From: a bacterium
GTDB lineage: Bacteria; Bacillota_I; Bacilli_A; Izemoplasmatales; Hujiaoplasmataceae
Assembly: GCA_030684695.1 (NCBI GenBank)
Contig: JAUXXX010000020.1
Location: 31,933 to 95,932, forward strand
Direction: 5' to 3'
DNA: 64,000 bases
The first letter of the stretch is position 1; each line of letters begins with the position of its first letter. The notes below the pieces were generated by a model. The model saw nothing but the letters and a program-made list of their open reading frames with translations. It had not been told where the DNA came from and made no database searches. Both the position numbers and the translations under genes were made by a program. This document shows positions 45,498 to 54,231 of this stretch, one piece after another.

Positions 45498-46772
45498 ATG
45501 TTAGATATTAAACTCATTCGTGAGAACCCAGAAAAAATCATCGAGTTACTCAATCGACGCAATCAGGACTTTTCATATTTGTATGACGTAGTACAAAAAG
45601 ATAAAAATAGACGAGATGCGATTGCTTCTGTAGAACTATTAAAAGCGAAGAAAAACGAAGTATCCAAACAAATTGGCATTGCGAAAAGAACCGGTGCAGA
45701 CACGAGCTCTTTACAAGCAAGCGTGGTTGAATATGGAGACGAAGTCAAACGACTAGACCAACTTGTTTCCTCAATCGATGAGGAAATTAAGAACGTTCTT
45801 ATGGCAACACCAAACCTTCCACATGAAGACATTAACGTTGGGAAGGATGACTCGGATAATCGCGAATTATGGCGCTATAGCACCCCAAGAGTCTTTGATT
45901 TTCCAATCAAAGCTCACTATGAACTAGGAGAAAGTTTAGATATTTTAGACTTTGCAAGAGCAAGTAAAATCGCAGGAGCGAGATTTGTTGTATACAAAGG
46001 TCTTGGCGCGAGACTGGAACGAAGTCTGATCATGTTCATGATGGATTTACATTCCAATCAACATGGTTACACCGAAGCCATTCCTCCATATATTGTCAAT
46101 GAAGCATCGATGTACGCAACAGGACAATTTCCAAAGTTCAAAGAAGATGCCTTTAAGCTATATGATGATCGACAATTTTATTTAAATCCTACCGCTGAAG
46201 TGCCCACCATCAATTTACATCGTGATGAAGTACTTGATGTGACGAAGTTACCGATTAAATACGTTGCCTATACCACTGCATTCCGTCAAGAAGCAGGTTC
46301 AGCAGGACGTGATACAAGAGGAATCTTACGTCAACACCAGTTTAATAAAGTGGAACTTATCAAGTTTACCAAAGCGGAAGATTCCTATATAGAACATGAT
46401 AAAATGTTAAAAGATAGCGAAAAAGTGTTACAACTTCTTCAAATTCCTTATCGGGTCATGGAACTTTGCACCGGTGATTTAGGGTTTGGTATGCGAAAAA
46501 CCTATGACATTGAAGTCTGGATTCCATCTGAAAACAAGTACCGTGAAATTGGATCCATCTCCAATGCAGAAGATTATCAAGCAAGACGTGCAAACATTAA
46601 ATACCGTCCAACACCAGATTCTAAGTTAGAATATGTGCATACGTTGAATGGATCAGGGTTGGCAGTTGGAAGAACAGTCATTGCCATCATGGAAAACTTT
46701 CAACAAGCCGATGGAACGATTATTATTCCTGAAGTACTCCGTCCCTACATGGGAACAGACATTATTAAATAA
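45498..46772 (+). CDS. serS: Seryl-tRNA synthetase
   Basis: A 424-aa class II aminoacyl-tRNA synthetase. Residues about 1-110 form the long antiparallel coiled-coil arm. Motif 2 lies in AFRQEAGSAGRDTRGILRQHQFNKVELIKF near 257-286. The EIGSISNAEDYQARR segment near 350 and motif 3 in LNGSGLAVGRTVIAIMENFQ near 378-397 are complete. Length is typical. AAGGAG precedes the ATG. It is the last gene of the gyrase run and ends in a bidirectional terminator. Confidence 0.97.
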   Translation: MLDIKLIRENPEKIIELLNRRNQDFSYLYDVVQKDKNRRDAIASVELLKAKKNEVSKQIGIAKRTGADTSSLQASVVEYGDEVKRLDQLVSSIDEEIKNVLMATPNLPHEDINVGKDDSDNRELWRYSTPRVFDFPIKAHYELGESLDILDFARASKIAGARFVVYKGLGARLERSLIMFMMDLHSNQHGYTEAIPPYIVNEASMYATGQFPKFKEDAFKLYDDRQFYLNPTAEVPTINLHRDEVLDVTKLPIKYVAYTTAFRQEAGSAGRDTRGILRQHQFNKVELIKFTKAEDSYIEHDKMLKDSEKVLQLLQIPYRVMELCTGDLGFGMRKTYDIEVWIPSENKYREIGSISNAEDYQARRANIKYRPTPDSKLEYVHTLNGSGLAVGRTVIAIMENFQQADGTIIIPEVLRPYMGTDIIK

Positions 46773-46773
46773 G

Positions 46774-46803
46774 AAAAAGGCAAGCACGAATGCTTGCCTT
46801 TTT
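46774..46803. terminator. Bidirectional terminator, serS and HIT gene
   Basis: AAGGCAAGCA (46777-46786), CGAA and TGCTTGCCTT (46791-46800) with A5 before and T5 after form a strong hairpin that works on both strands between convergent genes. Confidence 0.93.
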
Positions 46804-46809
46804 GAATGC

Positions 46810-47220
46810 TCATAATTGTGCCCGAATGGCTTCTTTAATTTCAGTAAATTTTTCTTTTGATGTATTGCCCATGTTGTTAATGAAGTCGATTTCAACGCCA
46901 TCATGGGGATAACGCGGAATCAGATGTACATGGAAATGAAAGACTGTTTGTAATGGTTTTTCTGTGTTGATTAAGACATTGAGTCCAATCGGATGAAAAG
47001 CGTTTTTTAATGCGTTAGCCAGTTTTGGAATCACTCGAAAGATGTCTGCAGCGACATTTTCGTCAATGTCATACAAATTCTTATAGTGACGCTTCGCCAC
47101 AATTAATGTATGACCTTTGGTTGCTTGTGAGATATCGAGTAAAGCCAACACGTTTTCATCTTCGTAGACGATGTTTGAGGGGATTTCCCCTGATACAATT
47201 CGACAAAATACACAATCCAT
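46810..47220 (-). CDS. HIT-family nucleotide hydrolase (Hint-like)
   Basis: A 136-aa histidine-triad protein. The N-terminal DCVFCRIVSGEIPSNIVYEDENVLALLDI is characteristic and supplies CxxC-type zinc ligands with a later His. TKGHTLIVAKRHY lies near residue 35. The catalytic triad is HFHVHLIPR near 94-102. Hint-type enzymes hydrolyse AMP-lysine and related phosphoramidates. It overlaps the stop of the HAD gene by 1 bp (TAATG) and is translationally coupled to it. Confidence 0.92.
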   Translation of the reverse strand: MDCVFCRIVSGEIPSNIVYEDENVLALLDISQATKGHTLIVAKRHYKNLYDIDENVAADIFRVIPKLANALKNAFHPIGLNVLINTEKPLQTVFHFHVHLIPRYPHDGVEIDFINNMGNTSKEKFTEIKEAIRAQL

Positions 47221-47882
47221 TATGATCCCTCCATTTGATTATATTTTTTGACCCATTGGATCAATTCAAATCCATTTTGAATCCACCCATCAGGGTTGGA
47301 TTTTTTGAGTTCCTCTAGCTTTAAACTATAGAGAACCCCTAGAGTTGGAATCTTAGCATTCTTCCCTGATTCGATATCCGTTGAGTTATCTCCTATCATC
47401 ACTGCATGAACAGAGCACAGCCGTTTCATCGCAAGATACAGCGGTTCAGGATCCGGTTTCGGACAAACAACATCTTCTAGCGCAATGATGTCTTGTAAGT
47501 ATGTATGAAGACCAAAATGCAGAATGGATGGCATTGCAGAATCACGAAATTTAGTTGTTACAACGGCTTGTTTGATGCCGATTTTATGAAAGTACTCCAT
47601 TGCTTCTTTCATGCCATCATACAGGCTCAAGTATTCGAACTCTACTTGTTTGTATCTTGTTAAATAGGTGTGAATCATGTCTTCTACCATTTGTGATTCT
47701 TTTGTAAAACGATGAAATGTTTCCTTCAGTGGTGGACCCATCATGCCAAGATAATCCGCTCTTGTTAATTGCATGCTGGGAAAATGAATCTCAAACGTTT
47801 TTTGAAACGTTGAAAGGATAAGTTCATTTGAATCGACAAGCGTTCCATCTAAATCATAGAGTATTGTATCAAGTTTGGCCAT
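47220..47882 (-). CDS. HAD-superfamily hydrolase (PpaX/phosphoglycolate phosphatase-like)
   Basis: A 220-aa HAD phosphatase. Motif I is ILYDLDGTLVDSNE at residues 7-20, motif II is VVTTKF near 109, and motif III plus IV are KPDPEPLYLAM and VMIGDNSTDIESGKNA near 146-180. The cap is the small four-helix type found in PpaX, Gph and beta-phosphoglucomutase. The substrate could be pyrophosphate or phosphoglycolate. The start at 47882 lies behind TTAGGTGATG, and a TATAAT -10 about 20 nt further excludes the longer frame. It is divergent from the lipid-kinase gene and cotranscribed with the HIT gene. Confidence 0.87.
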   Translation of the reverse strand: MAKLDTILYDLDGTLVDSNELILSTFQKTFEIHFPSMQLTRADYLGMMGPPLKETFHRFTKESQMVEDMIHTYLTRYKQVEFEYLSLYDGMKEAMEYFHKIGIKQAVVTTKFRDSAMPSILHFGLHTYLQDIIALEDVVCPKPDPEPLYLAMKRLCSVHAVMIGDNSTDIESGKNAKIPTLGVLYSLKLEELKKSNPDGWIQNGFELIQWVKKYNQMEGS

Positions 47883-47955
47883 ATCATCACCTAATTCATT
47901 ATACCAAAGGATGATACCTTTGTCTTGTATGTTGGGAATAAATGGTGATTTGTGA

Positions 47956-47961
47956 TATAAT
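47956..47961 (+). promoter_or_regulatory. -10 element of the lipid-kinase gene
   Basis: TATAAT with TGTGA just before it (extended -10 TGTGA-TATAAT). The transcript would start near 47968, so the GTG at 47977 has a very short leader. Confidence 0.5.
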
Positions 47962-47976
47962 GTGCGTGGTGATAAC

Positions 47977-48888
47977 GTGAAGCGAGCCATTATTATATAC
48001 AATCCAAAAAGCGGTAAACAAGACTTTCAATCGAAAGTCGATTGTGTCGTGGGAAAAATGGAGCGTATGCATTATTTGGTTGATTCCTACGCAACAGCCT
48101 ATCCTGGACAAGGCACTGAGCTTGCTAAAGTAGCGTGTGAAGAACGATACGATGTACTCATCATCGTTGGCGGCGATGGAACGTTTAATGAATGCGTGAA
48201 TGGGGTCATGGAATTTGAACAAAGACCCATACTCGGTTACATCCCCGCTGGGACAAGCTGTGACATCGGACACACCCTCGGATTATCCAAAGATGTCGAT
48301 CAAGCACTACATAACATCTTACATAATCAGTCTGTTAAGATGGATGTAGTGAAAGCAAATGACCGGTATTTTTGTTATGTCTCTGGCAATGGAGCGTATG
48401 TTGATATTAGTTATGTAACGGACTCATACTTAAAGAAAAAGATTGGGTATTTGGCCTATGTGCTCAAAGGCATAGAAGAACTATTTACCATTCCGAAACT
48501 GCGGATGAGAATCATCCATGATAAAGGTGAGTTTAAAGGCCGATTCTCTTTGGTGTTGATCATTAACTCAAAACGAGTGGCTGGGATTAGTATGATTTAT
48601 AAACCGACCTTAGACGATGGGTTAGTTGATGTTGTGTTGTATCCCTATTTATTCCCAATCAATAATATTATCTTTTTGATTGGATTCTTCTTACCCTTTT
48701 GGTCTACTCCTTTGGTAAAACGCTTTAAAACGTCGAAGTTGAATATTATTACCAATGCAAAATCAAGATGGAACATCGATGGCGAATCCGGTGGCGTTGG
48801 AAATCAAACCATGCAAGTATACAAACAAGCCATCGAAGTGATTGTTCCTGCATATATTAAAAAGAGATATTTTAAGAATCAAGCATAA
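47977..48888 (+). CDS. Diacylglycerol/sphingosine kinase-family lipid kinase (DgkB/YegS-like)
   Basis: A 303-aa enzyme. The start VKRAIIIYNPKSGKQ and the ATP motif IIVGGDGTFNECVNGV near residue 63, followed by LGYIPAGTSCDIGHTLG near 87, are the DAGK catalytic domain. It would phosphorylate diacylglycerol or a similar lipid, keeping the membrane DAG pool in use for phospholipid synthesis. A C-terminal membrane-associating stretch (YPYLFPINNIIFLIGFFLPF) is unusual in length. The GTG at 47977 follows GTGGTGAT; an alternative GTG at 47962 overlaps the transcript start. Its substrate is inferred from family. Confidence 0.87.
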   Translation: MKRAIIIYNPKSGKQDFQSKVDCVVGKMERMHYLVDSYATAYPGQGTELAKVACEERYDVLIIVGGDGTFNECVNGVMEFEQRPILGYIPAGTSCDIGHTLGLSKDVDQALHNILHNQSVKMDVVKANDRYFCYVSGNGAYVDISYVTDSYLKKKIGYLAYVLKGIEELFTIPKLRMRIIHDKGEFKGRFSLVLIINSKRVAGISMIYKPTLDDGLVDVVLYPYLFPINNIIFLIGFFLPFWSTPLVKRFKTSKLNIITNAKSRWNIDGESGGVGNQTMQVYKQAIEVIVPAYIKKRYFKNQA

Positions 48889-48895
48889 GATAGTG

Positions 48896-48918
48896 GGCCG
48901 ATAGGCCTTGTTTTTTGA
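48896..48918 (+). terminator. Weak hairpin upstream of rnmV
   Basis: GGCC, a GATA loop and GGCC followed by TTGTTTTTT lie between the lipid-kinase stop and the rnmV ribosome-binding site. The stem is only 4-5 bp, so it would be a leaky terminator. Confidence 0.4.
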
Positions 48919-48925
48919 GGTGAGC

Positions 48926-49462
48926 ATGTTGAAAGAAATTATTGTTGTGGAAGGACTCCACGACGTTCAAAAGCTACAAAGTATCGATCCATTCATCGAA
49001 TGCATTTTTACCAATGGCAGTGAGATTTCACCCAAGACCATCGAACTGATAAAGCAAGCCCAACAAGCACGAGGGGTGATTTTGTTCATGGACCCCGATT
49101 TTCCTGGAAGAAAGATTACCCAAACGATTATGGCACTGGTTCCTAATGTGAAAGTTGCCTTTATTGAAAAGCAAAAGACGATTAGTAAAAATGGAAAAAA
49201 AGTAGGAATAGAACATGCCAGTAAAGCTGATATTTTGGAGGCTTTAAGCCATTTTCACAGTATAGATGAATCTAAAAAATTACCAGTCATCACCATGACA
49301 GAGTTGTATCAATTAGGATTGTGTGGACAGCCACATTCGTTTGAAAGTAGAGCAAAAGTCTCGCAGGCTCTCCATTTACCACCAACGAATGCAAAGACAT
49401 TATTAAAGTGGTTGAATATGTTACGTATCAGTTTATCCCAAGTAAAGGAGGTGCTCTTATGA
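48926..49462 (+). CDS. rnmV: Ribonuclease M5
   Basis: A 178-aa TOPRIM-domain endonuclease that matures the 5S rRNA termini in Firmicutes. The start LKEIIVVEGLHDVQKLQSI provides the catalytic Glu, TNGSEISPKTIELIKQAQ follows, and ILFMDPDFPGRKI near residue 53 provides the DxD. EHASKADILEAL near 93 and the C-terminal helical RNA-binding region complete the family. GAGGTGAGC lies before the ATG at 48926. The stop overlaps the rsmA start by 4 bp (ATGA), the usual rnmV-rsmA arrangement. Confidence 0.93.
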   Translation: MLKEIIVVEGLHDVQKLQSIDPFIECIFTNGSEISPKTIELIKQAQQARGVILFMDPDFPGRKITQTIMALVPNVKVAFIEKQKTISKNGKKVGIEHASKADILEALSHFHSIDESKKLPVITMTELYQLGLCGQPHSFESRAKVSQALHLPPTNAKTLLKWLNMLRISLSQVKEVLL

Positions 49463-50325
49463 ATGAAATAGGATCGATTAAAAAAGTTCGTGAAATGCTT
49501 CAAGAAAACCAGTTTCGAATCAAAAAGCATTATGGACAAAACTTTATTACGGATCAAAACCTACTCAAAAAAATCGTAGATTCAGCAAATATTGGACCGG
49601 AATGCGGCGTGATTGAAGTAGGACCAGGATTTGGGGCATTAACTCAACATTTGGTTGGTAAAGCAAAAAAAGTATTAGCATTCGAAATTGATAAAGAATT
49701 GATTCCTTTATTACAATCGCAGTTTATCAATTATCCTGCATTTATCTTAATTCATCAAGATATTTTAGAAGTACAAATTGATGAAGTCATTCATACGTAC
49801 CTTAGTGATTGCAAAGAAATTGTGGTGGTTGCGAATTTACCTTATTATATTACAACGCCTATTCTCATGCGTTTTCTTGAAACTTCCCAAAAAGTATCAC
49901 GCTTGATACTCATGATGCAACATGAAGTGGCGATGAGAATAACAGGGAAACCGAATACGAAAGATTACAACGCTCTTAGTATTGTTATTCAATATTTAGC
50001 GAAAGCCAAACTACTATTCAAAGTGCCAAGAACCGTCTTTATCCCCGCGCCTAATGTTGATTCTGCGATTGTTCATCTCGAAATCAAAAAGACAAAAGAG
50101 TTGAATCCACAACTTGAACCTCGCTTCTTTGATTTCGTACACCAATGCTTTACCCAACGTCGTAAAACACTGATGAATAACTTGAAAGCTTCGAATCTTG
50201 GAAAATCAAAAGAAGAATATGAAACTAGTTTAACTTCTTTGGGTATTGCTCTTGATGCTAGAAGTGAACAGCTTGATGTTGTGACATTCCTTGCCTTGTT
50301 TCATCAGTTGGGAGAAAACGTTTGA
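49459..50325 (+). CDS. rsmA: 16S rRNA dimethyladenosine transferase RsmA (KsgA)
   Basis: A 288-aa SAM-dependent enzyme that dimethylates two adjacent adenines near the 3' end of 16S rRNA. KHYGQNFITDQNLLKKIVDSA is the conserved N-terminal region, GVIEVGPGFGALTQHLV near residue 50 is the SAM motif, and VVANLPYYITTPILMRFL near 123-140 contains the catalytic NLPY. The C-terminal HQCFTQRRKTLMNNL is typical. AAAGGAGGTG precedes the ATG. Both ends overlap neighbours by 4 bp. Confidence 0.96.
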   Translation: MNEIGSIKKVREMLQENQFRIKKHYGQNFITDQNLLKKIVDSANIGPECGVIEVGPGFGALTQHLVGKAKKVLAFEIDKELIPLLQSQFINYPAFILIHQDILEVQIDEVIHTYLSDCKEIVVVANLPYYITTPILMRFLETSQKVSRLILMMQHEVAMRITGKPNTKDYNALSIVIQYLAKAKLLFKVPRTVFIPAPNVDSAIVHLEIKKTKELNPQLEPRFFDFVHQCFTQRRKTLMNNLKASNLGKSKEEYETSLTSLGIALDARSEQLDVVTFLALFHQLGENV

Positions 50326-51221
50326 AAAAATTAACGGGTTTCGCTGCAATTTTTGGTGTAGTAGTCTTTTGGGGGATTAGTTTTATTAGTATCAAAATCG
50401 TTTTGGAAGTCATTGATCCGATTTTATTGGGATTGTTTCGATATGTATTAGCGGTATTGTTTGTGCTAGGAGTAGTTGTTGTAAAAAAGATATCCTTGCG
50501 AGTTACAAAAAAAGACTTGTTGGTCTTTTTCTTAGCAGGATTGTTTGGCATCTTTTTGTATTCCTCTTTGGAAAATACCGCAATGCTTTATGTCTCAGCT
50601 CAAACCGCAGCGATCATGACCTCTTTGGTGCCACTGATGATTATCATCGGCAACTCTATTGTATTTAAGGAACGTTTCTTATTCCGGTATTTGTTTTATG
50701 TTGGATTATCCATATCGGGGGTATTGTTGGTTGTGTTACCAGATAGTGCTACTGATACGGGGACAAATAACCTCTTAGGAGTAACTCTTTTGTTCTTATC
50801 GATTGTATCGTGGACGGGGTATGCTTTAATGACAAAAAAAGTGATTGAGAAATACAATACGATTAAAGTGACTGCACTTCAATCAATTATGGCATTGCTT
50901 GCCTTTTTCCCATCGTTGTTTTTAAGACCATTTCCTGTATTTTCTACGTTTATGTTTGAGCATTGGGCACATTTATTGTTTCTAGGAGTTGTGTGTTCGG
51001 GAGTTACTTATTTGTTATATGTACATTCCATCAATCGATTAGGGGTAGCGATTCCGAATATATTTTTGAATTTTATCCCACTTGTGACGGTACTTGCTAA
51101 CCTCATAATTTTTGGAATTACGATTGGATGGATTCAAATTGCTGGAGGATTGGTGGTTGTAATCACGATGACGTTGTTAACCATGGATCGAATGAAACAA
51201 GATAAAGCAACTGTTTCATGA
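50322..51221 (+). CDS. EamA-family (DMT) transporter
   Basis: A 299-aa membrane protein with about ten transmembrane segments in two EamA repeats (about residues 5-145 and 152-290). Motifs such as FWGISFISIKIVLEVIDPILLGLFRY and the second-half VCSGVTYLLYVHSINRLG are typical of drug/metabolite exporters. The solute is unknown. It starts with TTG at 50322 behind GGGAGAAAACG, overlapping the rsmA stop by 4 bp (TTGA). It ends the rnmV-rsmA operon. Confidence 0.85.
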   Translation: MKKLTGFAAIFGVVVFWGISFISIKIVLEVIDPILLGLFRYVLAVLFVLGVVVVKKISLRVTKKDLLVFFLAGLFGIFLYSSLENTAMLYVSAQTAAIMTSLVPLMIIIGNSIVFKERFLFRYLFYVGLSISGVLLVVLPDSATDTGTNNLLGVTLLFLSIVSWTGYALMTKKVIEKYNTIKVTALQSIMALLAFFPSLFLRPFPVFSTFMFEHWAHLLFLGVVCSGVTYLLYVHSINRLGVAIPNIFLNFIPLVTVLANLIIFGITIGWIQIAGGLVVVITMTLLTMDRMKQDKATVS

Positions 51222-51233
51222 GAAGTTTGTGAG

Positions 51234-51268
51234 GAGAGGTCTTTGGAAGACATTTTCTCTTTTTTTTT
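51234..51268 (+). terminator. Terminator after the EamA gene
   Basis: GTCTT (51239-51243) pairs with AAGAC (51247-51251), extended by AGAG/CTCT across a 5-nt bulge, then T9. Confidence 0.65.
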
Positions 51269-51328
51269 CTGTAAAAATGTGATATTATTCGTGTGTAACT
51301 GTTTTCATCTAGAAGGAGGACTTCGTTT

Positions 51329-52702
51329 ATGAAAAAAATAATGATACTAATAGTCGCTATATTTTCAACATTTAGTATTCTTGCATGCGATGTTACTAGT
51401 ATTTCTTTAGATACCACTTTACCAATCACGTCTACTATTTCGAGTACGGAGTCTCCATCCACTTCAACAGCTGGAACCACGACGTCATTGAATCCTACAA
51501 CCACATTAACAACTTCAAATACAACAAATACAACAACTTCACCTACGACTACTAATACAACCACTTCCACGACTTCCTCCACTGTCTTGGGGTTGATGGG
51601 TCAAATACCAACGGAATGTCAACACATTCCCATTGAATCAGGTTGGATCCCTGTTTGGTGTGATGAATTTGAAGAATCCTTTGGTGAATCCATTGTCGAT
51701 CCAAGCAAATGGGTATATGAAGTAGGTACAGGCGTCTGGGGTTGGGGAAATAATGAAGCCCAATATTACACCTACCGTGATCCAGATAATACAAAAGTAG
51801 AAGAAGGGTTTTTAAAGATTATTGCTCTTCGTGAAAATTTTGGTGGAAAAGAATATACTTCAACAAGACTTCGCACTAGATTAGGCACAGAATTTAAGTA
51901 TGGAAAATTTGAAATGCGTGCAAAACTTCCTTTTGGGAGAGGTACTTGGGTCGCCTTTTGGATGATGCCAAGAAACTCCGTGTATGGCGGTTGGCCATCA
52001 AGTGGCGAAATCGACATCATGGAACATGTTGGTTATGATATGAACGTGGTTCATGGAACGATTCATACCAATCGCTTCTTCGGTACGAATGGACGAGGTG
52101 GCACCACTCGTTCCTTGATTACTTCTGGTCAAATAGCACCATTTAGTGTGGTAAATGATTTCCATACTTATGGAGTGGAATGGGTAGAAGGGAAAATTAC
52201 CTGGTTCTTTGATGGACTGGCGTATGCATCAGTAAGCTATGATCCAAACCTTGCAAGAAATAGTTATCTATATCCAACCAATATCGATTGGCCTTTTGAT
52301 CAAGCGTTCTACCTAATTTTAAATTTTGCAATTGGTGGACAATGGGGCGGAGCTCAAGGAATTGATAACTCCATTTTCCCTCAAACATTCACGATTGATT
52401 ATGTACGTGTATTCCAAAAAGAATATGTGGTTGGTGATCAAGAAAACCCAAGCATGATTTCCAACTTTAGAGTGCTACATAAAACATCATCTACTGCATA
52501 TATTACATGGAATGAAGCCACTGATGATATGCGTGTCAAAGGGTATTTAGTCTTTGTGGATGGCCAACTCAAGAAAACCACTGATTTATGGGGGACCCAA
52601 TTAACAGGGTTATTACCAGGAGACCGATTCATCTCCATTTATGCCGAAGATTATGCAGGTAACTTATCGGAAGTATTTGAAACGGTTATTACGATAGAAT
52701 AA
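51329..52702 (+). CDS. GH16 laminarinase-like lipoprotein with FnIII domain (copy 1)
   Basis: A 457-aa surface glycoside hydrolase. The signal peptide ends in SILAC (lipid Cys20), followed by a Ser/Thr-rich linker (about 25-85), a GH16 domain (about 95-365) and a C-terminal fibronectin type III domain (about 372-457). The catalytic motif GEIDIMEH gives nucleophile Glu227, Asp229 and acid/base Glu232. The GTWVAFWMMP and GTIHTNRFFG segments match beta-1,3-glucanases. The substrate is likely laminarin or a mixed-linkage beta-glucan, but licheninase activity is not excluded. GAAGGAGG precedes the ATG. A second GH16 lipoprotein starts 10 nt downstream. Confidence 0.88.
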   Translation: MKKIMILIVAIFSTFSILACDVTSISLDTTLPITSTISSTESPSTSTAGTTTSLNPTTTLTTSNTTNTTTSPTTTNTTTSTTSSTVLGLMGQIPTECQHIPIESGWIPVWCDEFEESFGESIVDPSKWVYEVGTGVWGWGNNEAQYYTYRDPDNTKVEEGFLKIIALRENFGGKEYTSTRLRTRLGTEFKYGKFEMRAKLPFGRGTWVAFWMMPRNSVYGGWPSSGEIDIMEHVGYDMNVVHGTIHTNRFFGTNGRGGTTRSLITSGQIAPFSVVNDFHTYGVEWVEGKITWFFDGLAYASVSYDPNLARNSYLYPTNIDWPFDQAFYLILNFAIGGQWGGAQGIDNSIFPQTFTIDYVRVFQKEYVVGDQENPSMISNFRVLHKTSSTAYITWNEATDDMRVKGYLVFVDGQLKKTTDLWGTQLTGLLPGDRFISIYAEDYAGNLSEVFETVITIE

Positions 52703-52711
52703 AGGATGCGT

Positions 52712-54037
52712 ATGAAAAAAATAACTATTTTCTTTGTCTTATTATTCACTTTGATTGGATTTATTGGATGTCAAAGTAGTACAACAATTTCTACAACTAC
52801 TGCCCTGACTACTTCATCCTCTACAACTATTGATTCGACGACGATATCAACATGGGAATCGACTACTTCGATTACTTCCACTACAACCATTCCTACAACA
52901 ACTACCATCCCTACAACCACTACAGTACCAACCACTTCCACAACCATGACAACTACACTTGATCCAAATAGTTTATTAGCAAATATTCCATCGGATTGTA
53001 ACCTTGCGCCTATTGAACAAGGGTGGATTCCAGTATGGTGTGAAGAGTTTAATTATACAGGTCCAGTTGATCCAACCAAATGGAAACATCAAGTAGGCGG
53101 TGGTGGATTTGGAAATCAAGAATTGCAATATTACACCTCACGCCCTGAAAATGCGATTGTGGATGGGGAAAAACTGATCATTACAGCAATCAAAGAATCC
53201 TACGGCGGACATGCTTATACCAGTTCCAAAATTTGGACACAAGGTCTTCATAACTTTAAGTATGGGAAGTTTGAAATCCGTGCAAAAGTTCCAGCAGGAC
53301 TTGGAACGTGGCCAGCATTTTGGATGATGCCAAAATCAAGTGTCTATGGCGGATGGCCCAACAGTGGTGAGATTGATATTTTAGAACATGTTGGGAATAA
53401 TCTCGATTCTCTTTTAGGAACCATTCATACCGGTAAATACAATCACATGACTGGAAATCAAAAGGGACACAGTCGCTATGTAAAAGGATTGTCAGAAGAA
53501 TTTCATGTGTATTCGATTACCTGGAATGAACATACCATTTCATGGCAAATTAATGGACTAAACTATGGAATAACCACATTTATTCCTGGAGAAAACCTCG
53601 ATGTAGAAACCTATATGGCTTGGCCATTTGATCAAGAATTTTACTTGATTCTAAACCTTGCAATGGGGGGAGGACTTGGGGGAAGTGTTGACCCTAATTT
53701 TATCTTTGATCGTTTTGAAATCGATTATGTTCGTGTGTATCAAAAAGACCATGTTACTGGAGACACCATTAAACCATTTAGCCCTACCGATATTGAAGCA
53801 CTTCGAATTACACCAACGAGTGCGTACTTAATCTGGACGCGTGCATTTGATAACAGACAAATCAAGTATTATAATATCTATGTGAATGGAGTTTTGAATA
53901 AGAAGGTCTCATTAAATACGTGGAAGATGTCTTCGTTGTTACCTAACACGACGTACATGATTGAAATTGAGTCCGAAGATTATGCTGGAAATCGATCTGC
54001 TAAAGTTCCATTTAGTTTTACAACCACGAGTGAATAA
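52712..54037 (+). CDS. GH16 laminarinase-like lipoprotein with FnIII domain (copy 2)
   Basis: A 441-aa paralogue of the preceding gene with the same layout: signal peptide ending in FIGC, a Thr-rich linker (about 25-83), a GH16 domain (about 95-345) and FnIII (about 350-441). The catalytic motif is GEIDILEH (Glu220, Asp222, Glu225). The two GH16 domains are clearly related but diverge in loops, including the segment after GTIHT (NRFFGTNG versus GKYNHMTGNQ) and the missing insert near residue 280. They may therefore cleave different linkages. The second ATG (52712) is used because AAAGG abuts the first. The gene is in the same operon as copy 1. Confidence 0.87.
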   Translation: MKKITIFFVLLFTLIGFIGCQSSTTISTTTALTTSSSTTIDSTTISTWESTTSITSTTTIPTTTTIPTTTTVPTTSTTMTTTLDPNSLLANIPSDCNLAPIEQGWIPVWCEEFNYTGPVDPTKWKHQVGGGGFGNQELQYYTSRPENAIVDGEKLIITAIKESYGGHAYTSSKIWTQGLHNFKYGKFEIRAKVPAGLGTWPAFWMMPKSSVYGGWPNSGEIDILEHVGNNLDSLLGTIHTGKYNHMTGNQKGHSRYVKGLSEEFHVYSITWNEHTISWQINGLNYGITTFIPGENLDVETYMAWPFDQEFYLILNLAMGGGLGGSVDPNFIFDRFEIDYVRVYQKDHVTGDTIKPFSPTDIEALRITPTSAYLIWTRAFDNRQIKYYNIYVNGVLNKKVSLNTWKMSSLLPNTTYMIEIESEDYAGNRSAKVPFSFTTTSE

Positions 54038-54060
54038 TCAAAACTTTACAAAAGAAGTCG

Positions 54061-54089
54061 TTGACATTGATTATTTGCTATGGTAAGAT
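54061..54089 (+). promoter_or_regulatory. Promoter of the uracil permease gene
   Basis: TTGACA (54061-54066), a 17-nt spacer and TAAGAT (54084-54089). The transcript starts near 54096 and contains the PyrR attenuator. Confidence 0.75.
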
Positions 54090-54095
54090 ACCGAT

Positions 54096-54203
54096 AGAAT
54101 TTCCCTTTAATATAGTCCAGAGAGGCTAAAAAGAGAACATAATCTGTAACTTCCGATTATTGGAATCTTGTTCCTAAGTCTCTTTGACTTAGGACTTTTT
54201 TTT
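54096..54203 (+). promoter_or_regulatory. PyrR-dependent attenuator leader of pyrP
   Basis: The leader contains AGTCCAGAGAGGCT (54114-54127), which matches the consensus PyrR-binding loop of Bacillus pyr attenuators. It ends with a terminator made of TCCTAAGTC (54172-54180), a TCTTT loop, GACTTAGGA (54186-54194) and T8. PyrR with UMP/UTP would bind the anti-antiterminator and promote termination, so uracil uptake falls when pyrimidines are plentiful. The pyrR gene itself follows the permease. Confidence 0.88.
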
Positions 54204-54231
54204 GGGAAAAACACAAAAAAAGGAGAATAAT

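Noticed and set aside
51163-51582. Minus-strand open frame with a Val-rich protein opposite the first GH16 gene.
   Set aside because: It is the reverse of the Thr-codon-rich linker (ACA/ACT runs) and has no ribosome-binding site; low-complexity sequence makes it open by chance.
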